23,264 nucleotides of DNA from an uncultured beta proteobacterium. GTDB taxonomy: Bacteria; Pseudomonadota; Gammaproteobacteria; Burkholderiales; Burkholderiaceae. This document shows positions 6,577 to 14,600 of this stretch, piece by piece. The first letter of the stretch is position 1, and each line of letters begins with the position of its first letter. The stretch covers positions 1 through 23,264 of the forward strand of contig CAIYZI010000012.1 in the NCBI GenBank assembly GCA_903930665.1. The letters are read 5' to 3'. The notes under the pieces were generated by a model. It saw only the letters and a program-made list of their open reading frames with translations, searched no databases and was not told the origin of the DNA. Made by a program: the position numbers and the translations under genes.

Positions 6577-6798
6577 TTAATTGGGTTTGCCACCATTCAT
6601 TTGAATGGTCCCTGGATTTTCCAATTCTTGCTTAAGCGCATTACCGTAGGCTGCTCTTGCTGTTTGGTGAATCGCCAGTTGCATGTTGAGGCGATTAATC
6701 TCCATATCAATCGTTTGCATATGAATCAACTGATTTTTAGCTGCCTCAGTCATTGTTTCGGTGTCGTATTCTTTGTCGTCGATTTTGATAGTTGTCAT
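6577..6798 (-). CDS. DUF6447-like small protein, copy 3 (73 aa)
   Basis: The product, MTTIKIDDKEYDTETMTEAA followed by QTIDMEINRLNMQLAIHQTARAAYGNAL, is clearly a paralog of copies 1 and 2 and has the same beta-segment plus helix layout. It lies 97 bp downstream of the 1526-residue RTX-like gene on the same strand and is probably co-transcribed with it, with an unusual C/G hairpin in the gap. No Shine-Dalgarno sequence is visible before its ATG. A G8 run followed by ATG and a four-codon frame ending in TAA (MNAF) lies just upstream and could act as a leader. Function is unknown; pairing with a secreted repeat protein is the best contextual clue. Confidence 0.8.
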   Translation of the reverse strand: MTTIKIDDKEYDTETMTEAAKNQLIHMQTIDMEINRLNMQLAIHQTARAAYGNALKQELENPGTIQMNGGKPN

Positions 6799-6824
6799 AA
6801 ATATATTAATTAGAACGCATTCAT

Positions 6825-6857
6825 TTACCCCCCCCGCCTGTAAAGACGGGGGGGTAA
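6825..6857. repeat. C8/G7 inverted repeat (GC hairpin) between RTX-like gene and DUF6447 copy 3
   Basis: TTA plus eight C plus GCCT faces AGAC plus seven G plus TAA, with a short TAAA-type loop. The arms pair almost fully, with one bulged C and one mismatch. No T-run follows on either strand, so it is not a canonical intrinsic terminator. It could stabilise the 3' end of the RTX-like mRNA, attenuate the downstream gene, or vary in length by slippage. Confidence 0.7.
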
Positions 6858-6895
6858 GGGACTATTTGGCCAAAATAATTGCCTTAAAATTTTTT

Positions 6896-9800
6896 TTATG
6901 CAATGAAGGCTTCATTTGCTGCCACTAAGTGAGTTGGTTGCCCTGTCAATACAGCCAGATCAGTGACCGCAAGAGCAGCATGGCCCGGTGTATTGGTTGC
7001 TGTCGCATTTGAATTGAGCGAAATAGCTGCAACATGGATACTGCCATCAACACTACTGAGATACTCAATTAACAATAGATCATTGGCAGTTGAGGTGGTA
7101 GATGAGGAAACCGTAATACCATGACCAGCGCTTGTTAAGGTCGCATATAAAGCTGACGCTGTTGTAGCAGCGCCGGTGTCATCAACCATTGTGGTTCCTA
7201 CATTACCTACGGATGTCAGATTTAACAGAGAGCTACCATCCCAGGCAGTTACTAGCGAATTTGATCCACTAGCTATCAAGCCTGGCTGACCACTGCCGGT
7301 CGATTGAACCAATAAACCCAATCCAGAGACCGAGAAATCAATCACATCCCCACCTGATCCAGCATTAAATCCATTGACTGTGGCTAAGCCCGACTGGGAA
7401 CTAAGCACAATCGTGTCAGCGATTGCCCTTCCTGGTGCATTGATATTAATGGTATCTTGGCCACCATAACCATTAATAGTATCTCCACCAGCAATGCTTC
7501 CATTGATTGTGTCGTCATATGGCGATCCCACTAGAGTAGTGCCTGTGGTTTCATTGGTAATTGCCCAACCAATACCGCCACCTGTTAGCGATAAATCAAT
7601 GGGTTTGCCATAAGTAATTAAGGAAATGTTACCGCCACCGTTGTTACCATCACTACTATTTGCCGTAAAGCCCCCAACGCCATTGACAATCGCCGTAATA
7701 ACACCAGGACCCCAAGCAACTAATGTATCTTGACTGGTAAGATCAGTCACCGTCAGATTTGCATTAAAGACACCGTAGCTATCGGCTCCGCCATTACCAG
7801 TAATCGTAATATGTTCAGAGCTCACTAAACTGAAATTGTCGTTCCCAGTTGTGCCCGTGATGTTGTAAGTGACATCCCTTAGAGCTATATTGGATGCATT
7901 GATAGATAAATCACCAGCATCTGGGGTTACACCACCATCGCCCGCTCCATAATAGTGATAAATACCCCCAGAAACGGAGACATAGTTCGGATTGCCATCC
8001 CCAAAATTATGCACATTATTTAGAGTTACCGCCAAGGTATCCTGACCCGAAATAAATCCATTAATCGTGTAAGGATGAGCAGCAGTAGAGTCGCTAGAAC
8101 TGCCGACCGTTGCATTGATAAAAATCACATCGCTGCTGCTTCCTTGATTTGCAAGATTGATGAGCTCAGCTCCTGCCCCACCATAAATTGAAGTTAAGCC
8201 AGAACCTACAGTGATAGTATCCCCGCCACCAAAACCATAAATCGCTACTGGAGTTGAAATAGCTGCAGCATTAATGATATCTGCGCCGGTTGTTCCTAGC
8301 GCGACGACTGGCAAATATGTTTGTGAATTTGAACCGACTATAGCTTGAGCTCCTGCCGCAATCGATACAAAATTGCCTAACGAGTCTGTCAAACCATAAT
8401 GGTCTATCCAAGTAACTTGCGACTGAACGGCCACGGGAATTGTAAAGCTTCCATGATTGCCAATGGTAATGGCAAAAGAAGAATCGCCAAGTCCATCCAC
8501 ATTAGTGACTAAATTTGAGCCACTATACAAACTGAGTGAGCCCGTTGTGTTATAGCTAAAAGACAGACCAGTTGGGGTGGTGTAATTAGAGATAAAGTTA
8601 GTAACGCTTGTAGTATTACTTGGAGCTTGTGTTTCGACAGTGAAAACCGTTTGCGCAGTACTGCTAAATCCAGAAGGGTCTGCAACAGTAATGATTGCGG
8701 TGTAGGCTCCATCGGCTAAGGAGCCAGTTGTAAATGTATCTGTAGTGCTTGTCGATGAAGTGGGAGTACCGGTCGTATACACCGTAGTTCCAGAACTATT
8801 AATGACCGCAATATTAACAGTCTCTCCAGCAGTCATGGCGGAAGACAAGGTCGCAGTAATAGTAGGTGTTGCACTATTAGTTAAATTGGTTTGCAAAACA
8901 CTAGGAGGATTTAGTAATTGTGCGGAGCCTACAGTAAGGGCTAGTGCTGTGATATTCGGTGGCAATGTCAGAGGCGCACTACCAATAGCATATTGATTGA
9001 TGGTAGGGCTGACGTAGGCATAGTTACCTACATGAATATCAGCCGCAGGAACCCAACCATTTACCTCAGCCAACAAATAGGAGGTGCTGTTTTGAATCAA
9101 GCCGGTATGTGAATCAACAAGATAAATAAAAGTTTCACCAGATCCTGCGTTTGCACCAGCGTATACCACTGCAACAGTGTTAACCGAGCTTTGTGAAGGA
9201 CCGCCATAGCTAATACCACGAATATTGTAAGCACCAATACCTGCAACACCCCCACTCACGTTGCCATATTGAACTGCGGCTGGATATCCGTCGTTGATAT
9301 AACTACCGCCCGTGTTGTAGTTGAGAAAATTCATGATGGGCACATTATTCCAACTGGCTGAGACATTACTAGCCCCACCCAAGGCGGTCATAGTGCTAAT
9401 CGTGCTACTGCTGGTACTGTTATTGCCGTTTGTGTTGACATAAGGATTTTGATGGGGTGTTGTTAATCCCAATTCCGCAGCCATCACGCCATCCAGCACC
9501 AACAAGGCAATACCAATTGCAATGGTAAAAGGGTTGGTATCTAACGCAGCCGCAATTGCAGCATTGGTCGCTATCACAGACCCGACTGCAGAACTTCCAG
9601 CAGAATAAGAATTTCCATACTGATAGTTGTAATGAGCGCCGTTAATATTACCTTGACTATTCAGGTTTGAGTTAAATGCTGCGTTATAGAGAGGGACAAT
9701 AATTGGGCCAGCAGCACCGCCCACATCATTAGATTCACCACCACTCAAACTTAAATTGGTTGTGCTAACACTCGAAGTGGTGATACCAAAACCATTGAGC

Positions 9801-11476
9801 ATTGAAGAATCAAGATAGATTGCGTCGTGGGCATTATTAAAATTAGTCACAAATTCGCGGGCAGTATAGCTAGTAATGTAAATACTCGCGGGCTGAGTAG
9901 GCGACAAGATAATATTATTTAAGCCGGCATGTGTCCAAACCTGATCCACTCCAGTAGCACCGATGGTGGCAGTATTCAAATTCACTGTTGTTGTAATTGC
10001 TGTGGTTGCCGATGAACCAGTGATACTCTGAAACGCATAGGCTGGCACAATAAGCGTACCGTCATTAAATACTGTTCCACCGCTACTGCCGCTTAAATCT
10101 AAATAGGTGTGGTTTGATTGATTTGTTGAAATAGCAGAGATCACGGTTGTACCGCTGCTGCTTATGTAAAGCGAGTCGCCTGTTTGCCAGTCTTGAATAT
10201 TATCTAGAGCCGTAGGACTAATACTGACAATCAGAGCAGTTTCTGCTCCAACAATGGCCAGGCCATTATTACCTGTTACTGGTGAACCGATGACAATACC
10301 ACTTCCTGCTGCTGCAGGAATCGTCACAATGGGCGTACCATAAGCTCGATTTGCGTGCGCAGTTACAGGGTTGTAATCATAGCCCGTAACAAATGTATCG
10401 CGCGCTGAAGCTGTGGCTCCACCAGTAACAACGTTAACACCCCCACCGCCATACAGAATGTCATTACCACCACCACCATTAATAACATCGTTACCAATGC
10501 TACCAACTATGATGTTGTTATTGATATCGCCAGTTAAAGTATTGTTACCTGTAGATCCAAGAATATTAGCGAAACCGGTCATAATTCCAGTGCTAATTGT
10601 TGGCTGTGAATAGCTATAAGTCCCAGTACTTAAATTAGCAGTTACTCCTGATGCAGAGTAAGGGCTAGCCAAATTAACTCGGCCTGAGATGAGAGAGCCA
10701 GAAGAAGAGGTGGGCGCCTGAAAGACCACCCAGTTATTCCCGTCCCCACCATTATTGCTCGACGCACTTAATTTGCTTGAACTGGCAATCAATGTAGCTG
10801 CAACCACTCCTGAATGACCGCCACCACCATAGATGATATTTGCAGTACCACCACCACCAGTAATTGATTGGGTTGAAGTTGTTCCGCTCAATAAATCATT
10901 AGTCGAATTTGTACCAACAATGTTTTGAATATTAGCAATCGATCCACCATAGATCGCAGGGCCCCCGGTAAACAATTGCTGATAGGTATAGACACCATTA
11001 CCTAAATCAAGAATCAGGCTAAAGTTCGTATTATTGTGGTCATAATCAGTTGCGTAATTTTGCGAACCCGTAGCAAAATTAATTGTGTTCCCAGAATTAC
11101 TCATTCCGTTGTAATTGGTGTTTCCGCCTGCTGTTGCAATAAAGTTATTATTACCAGCGCTAGTTCCAGTAATAGCGGCAGTAGCTGGCCCTGGAACAAA
11201 AAGGAAAGAATTATCGTTATACGTTGCTGTAACTCCCCCACTAAAATTGCTTACCGTACTAGTAACGCCGGGGGTACTACCATACATATTGGTTACAGAA
11301 TAAAAAAGGGAGCCTGCTCCGATACTAACCGTACCAACGTTCGTAGAGCTTAACTCTGTAAATGAGCTTCCCGCATTATAAAAAGATGTCGTTCCATAAG
11401 TAGATCCAATAATCGTAGTTGTCGCAGTACGATTTGTTCCATTAGGGTTTGTTGTTGAATAAAAAAGGGTAGCCAT
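6896..11476 (-). CDS. Giant RTX-like repeat protein with Ig-like domain (1526 aa)
   Basis: A Gly/Ser/Thr/Asn-rich, Cys-free protein without a Sec signal, of the type secreted by type I systems. Degenerate RTX nonapeptides occur at about residues 309-352 (IGNDVINGGGGNDILYGGGG), 1079-1109 (GFGGGDTITVGSGLTSIYGG), 1209-1236 (TTGNDNFSL...NGGADSYG) and 1316-1350 (GSPYDDTINGS...GYGGQDTI). They would bind calcium and fold outside the cell. Residues about 840-960 form an Ig-like domain of the large-adhesin type (ITATLSSAMTAGETVNIAV...LADGAYTAIITVADPSG). A hydrophobic stretch near 646-669 (NPFTIAIGIALLVLDG) is unusual for this class. The C-terminus ends LAVLTGQPTHLVAANEAFIA, unlike the WFQF-type ends of the other two surface proteins. 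The gene has its own spacer after the strong terminator at 11595-11630. Adhesin or S-layer accessory function is inferred. Confidence 0.8.
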   Translation of the reverse strand: MATLFYSTTNPNGTNRTATTTIIGSTYGTTSFYNAGSSFTELSSTNVGTVSIGAGSLFYSVTNMYGSTPGVTSTVSNFSGGVTATYNDNSFLFVPGPATAAITGTSAGNNNFIATAGGNTNYNGMSNSGNTINFATGSQNYATDYDHNNTNFSLILDLGNGVYTYQQLFTGGPAIYGGSIANIQNIVGTNSTNDLLSGTTSTQSITGGGGTANIIYGGGGHSGVVAATLIASSSKLSASSNNGGDGNNWVVFQAPTSSSGSLISGRVNLASPYSASGVTANLSTGTYSYSQPTISTGIMTGFANILGSTGNNTLTGDINNNIIVGSIGNDVINGGGGNDILYGGGGVNVVTGGATASARDTFVTGYDYNPVTAHANRAYGTPIVTIPAAAGSGIVIGSPVTGNNGLAIVGAETALIVSISPTALDNIQDWQTGDSLYISSSGTTVISAISTNQSNHTYLDLSGSSGGTVFNDGTLIVPAYAFQSITGSSATTAITTTVNLNTATIGATGVDQVWTHAGLNNIILSPTQPASIYITSYTAREFVTNFNNAHDAIYLDSSMLNGFGITTSSVSTTNLSLSGGESNDVGGAAGPIIVPLYNAAFNSNLNSQGNINGAHYNYQYGNSYSAGSSAVGSVIATNAAIAAALDTNPFTIAIGIALLVLDGVMAAELGLTTPHQNPYVNTNGNNSTSSSTISTMTALGGASNVSASWNNVPIMNFLNYNTGGSYINDGYPAAVQYGNVSGGVAGIGAYNIRGISYGGPSQSSVNTVAVVYAGANAGSGETFIYLVDSHTGLIQNSTSYLLAEVNGWVPAADIHVGNYAYVSPTINQYAIGSAPLTLPPNITALALTVGSAQLLNPPSVLQTNLTNSATPTITATLSSAMTAGETVNIAVINSSGTTVYTTGTPTSSTSTTDTFTTGSLADGAYTAIITVADPSGFSSTAQTVFTVETQAPSNTTSVTNFISNYTTPTGLSFSYNTTGSLSLYSGSNLVTNVDGLGDSSFAITIGNHGSFTIPVAVQSQVTWIDHYGLTDSLGNFVSIAAGAQAIVGSNSQTYLPVVALGTTGADIINAAAISTPVAIYGFGGGDTITVGSGLTSIYGGAGAELINLANQGSSSDVIFINATVGSSSDSTAAHPYTINGFISGQDTLAVTLNNVHNFGDGNPNYVSVSGGIYHYYGAGDGGVTPDAGDLSINASNIALRDVTYNITGTTGNDNFSLVSSEHITITGNGGADSYGVFNANLTVTDLTSQDTLVAWGPGVITAIVNGVGGFTANSSDGNNGGGNISLITYGKPIDLSLTGGGIGWAITNETTGTTLVGSPYDDTINGSIAGGDTINGYGGQDTININAPGRAIADTIVLSSQSGLATVNGFNAGSGGDVIDFSVSGLGLLVQSTGSGQPGLIASGSNSLVTAWDGSSLLNLTSVGNVGTTMVDDTGAATTASALYATLTSAGHGITVSSSTTSTANDLLLIEYLSSVDGSIHVAAISLNSNATATNTPGHAALAVTDLAVLTGQPTHLVAANEAFIA

Positions 11477-11594
11477 GATTATGCTCTTACTTAAGTTGAT
11501 TTATTGGTTCACAAATACTCTGTAGTATTTTTATAGCTTTATTTACTAAAAAATAGCTACGACTATTTACGAGAATATATTACTACTTCGTATT

Positions 11595-11630
11595 AAAAAA
11601 ACCCTTAGGAAAAGTCCTAAGGGTTTTTTT
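11595..11630. terminator. Strong bidirectional intrinsic terminator
   Basis: A perfect 16-bp inverted repeat (A7 CCCTTAGGA / TCCTAAGGG T7) with a 4-nt AAAG loop. It terminates the S-layer-like gene (minus strand) and would also stop plus-strand transcription. It separates that gene from the 1526-residue RTX-like gene. Confidence 0.95.
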
Positions 11631-11646
11631 CAAGCTAGTTTTGATT

Positions 11647-11666
11647 CCACTGCATTCCAGCAGTGG
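11647..11666. other. 3' UTR hairpin just after the S-layer-like gene
   Basis: CCACTGC (11647-11653) and GCAGTGG (11660-11666) form a perfect 7-bp stem with a 6-nt loop and no T-run. On the minus strand it lies 23 nt after the stop codon and 16 nt before the strong terminator. It probably protects the very long mRNA from 3' decay. Confidence 0.7.
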
Positions 11667-11689
11667 TTTCAGAACAAACACACAAGAAC

Positions 11690-14600
11690 TTAAGCAATAT
11701 GAATGCCATGGGTAGTTGAGTTAAATGTGGCGTTAGACAAATTGACTAGACCGACAATTTCAACGATCGAGCTATTTCCTAAGTTAGTGAAACCAGTAGG
11801 ACTTGACCCATTATCGTTAACAATGTAGGTATTACCACCAAACTGGAACCAATCTGAATTATGTGATCCAGCTACTGCGACAGCTGCAGAATCAGCAAAA
11901 TTCTGCAAAGTTGCGCTTGGGCTTGTTTCCGTAATTGGAGTTGCAATGAGTCCCGTTTGACCAGTAAGGATAATCACATCACCAGTATGGATCCCGCCAA
12001 TTACAGAGCCATTACCAGCACTAGATACTGATGTGTAGTTTAAAACAAAAGTATCGTTTCCAGCGCCACTGTTTAAGAAGTTGGCACCCAATGCACTGCC
12101 ATCAGTCAATGTAGCCGCACCTGAACCTGCGTTCAATGTGATGTTAGTACCAGTTGCTGTCAATGAGTCAGCACCAGCACCACCATTAACGATATCTCCT
12201 GAATTGGCTACAGTAATGGTGTTAGCAGCATTCCCACCATAGATAGTTTCAGCAGCTGTACCGGTAGTTGTATCGTTGTAAGTCAAGCCACCAGTCATGC
12301 TAGATGCATTGACAGTAACCAAGGCTACGTCACCAGTTGCTGTCAAAGTTAAATGCGCATTACCGCTAGCATTTACTGTGGTTGCAGAGGTTGCAGCTAA
12401 TGTCAATGTATCTGTGTGTGTATTAGCTACAACAGATGCTGTTGTGTCACTTGCTAGTAAGTTAACAGTACCTACGCTTGCGGCAGTGACTGTTCCACCT
12501 GTAACGGCACCTGCGTGAACTAAGTCAACATTGATGCTACCTAGTGCAGAACTTGTCCAAGCTGAATCTGTCAATGTAACGCTAGTGTCGGTTGCAGTAG
12601 CAATAACCAAAGTCTCATTGCTTGCAAATTGAGCCAATGTCAAGCCTGAAGTATTTCCACCAAGAGTAATTACATCAGATGCAGAAGCAAAGCCAAGGTA
12701 GTTCAAATGCAAGGTCCCAGTAGCTGTTGTATCAGCAAGAGTCAAATCCTGGAAGTTGATAAATTGAGCACCAAACAATGTGTTAGCAGAGTCTGTTACC
12801 GCATCTGAACCATGAGAAAAGACTAATGTGTTTGTACCCGCACCGCCATTAACAACTGCTGTTGGAATGTTTGTGCTTCCGGTGAACAATGTTAATGAGT
12901 CATTTGCAGAGCCCAATGTAATTGCCTTACTAATTGTTGCGCTAGACAAAGAAATTGTATCTACTCCAGCTCCACCAACAAAACTGTCATTAGATGCATT
13001 GATTGTTGCAGTAATTGCGCCTGTAGACGCAGATGCATTAATTGAACCAACAGCCATTGTGCTCAAGTCACCACTCAAACCAGCAGCGCCTGTTACTGTA
13101 ACGGTTGCCAGCGCGCTGTTAGCTTCAGTTAGAGCTAATACGCCAGCGCCTGAAATGTTCAAAGTTGTTAATGCTGCATCAATTAAACCTAAGCTAGAGG
13201 CACTTGCTTGATTCACATTGATAGTAGTGTATTCGCCAGTAGTATCACTAATGGTGATCGCAGCAGTAGCAGCCGTTAGATTGAGCGCTAATGTTGTATT
13301 GGTATTTCCAACCAAAGAACCAGTGGCAATATTCGTTGATCCAACATTACCAGTTAAATTCAATGTATTCAATGCACTATCATCAATTTCAACACCATCT
13401 GCATTAGATAGGCTAATGGTTGTAATCGTGCCTGATACTGTTGTGCTGCTGTAGTTGCTGTCATCAATGTAAACATGTGAGTCAACAACTCCAACCTGAC
13501 CTGCAACTGCTAATGTAGCTGCTGTTCCAGCGGCATAAGCTACGGTTTGAGCACGTGTTGCGCTCGATCCAGAGACAGCTATCTCGTTAGTAGAAGTTGT
13601 TCCTGTAGCAGTCAACACAGCACCAGCTGCATTTCCAGTTGCAAATCCTGCAGTAAATGAACCAGAGTAGTAACCAAGAGTAACTGGTGCAGAACCTACA
13701 GTTGCGCCAGCGGCCAAGTTAGCAAATGCTGCGGCTTCTTGCGCTGCAGTGACAGCGGCTGTTGCGTGGAAAGTTAATCCATTGACCGTTACAGTTGTGT
13801 TAGCTGCCAATCCAGTAAAGGTAACTGTATCTACTTCGGCAGTAGCGGCTACTGCAGGAATAGCTACGACCGTGCCAACTGCACTAGCTGCAGCAGTTTG
13901 ATTAATTGTTACTGCTGTAGTTGGAGCTGCTGCAATATCAGAACCATAGACATCCAGATAATCATTACTAAGGGTGACTGTGCCGTTAGCACCTGTAGTT
14001 GCCAATACTGGTGTTGTTGCTATTTCATTAATAGTAACTGTAGTACCACCGTAAACATAGACACCATAAGAAATAGCATTCGCCCCTGCAACGCCACCTA
14101 AGGACTGAGTAATAGTTGTTGTGCCGGTGTTGTAACCCGTTTCAATAAGTGAACCTTCGGCAGTATTCGAGCTGGTGTCATAAACAGTGATGTTAGTACC
14201 GCCATAAATCTCCGAATTTGAATATCCAGTTCCAGAACTCACTGTCGTTACAGTAATGGTACCAGTCGGATTATGAGCATTGACGCTATCGGTACCAACA
14301 TAAGTATACTGGTCGTAGCCACCAGTCGTTGCGATGCCTGCTGCTTTAATGATGATGTTAGTTCCATCGATTACGTTAATTTCGCTTAATCCAGTAGCTG
14401 TTTCTATTACTGATACGCTACCTGTAGAACCACTGATGGTTACGTTGCTAGTTACGGCTGTCACTGTGTCGTTGATGCCACCAGTGATTGTAATATCGCC
14501 ACCAGCTGCAGTTTGTGTTACAAACACATTACCAGCTGCGCCAGAAACGGTAACCATGCTGCTATCAGTAGTAATACTGTCATTCAAACCACCATTGATA

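Noticed and set aside
10400..12200. Short repeated motifs that could look like a CRISPR or satellite array
   Set aside because: They are codon-level repeats of GGxGxD-type RTX and beta-repeat coding sequence. There are no equal-length spacers.
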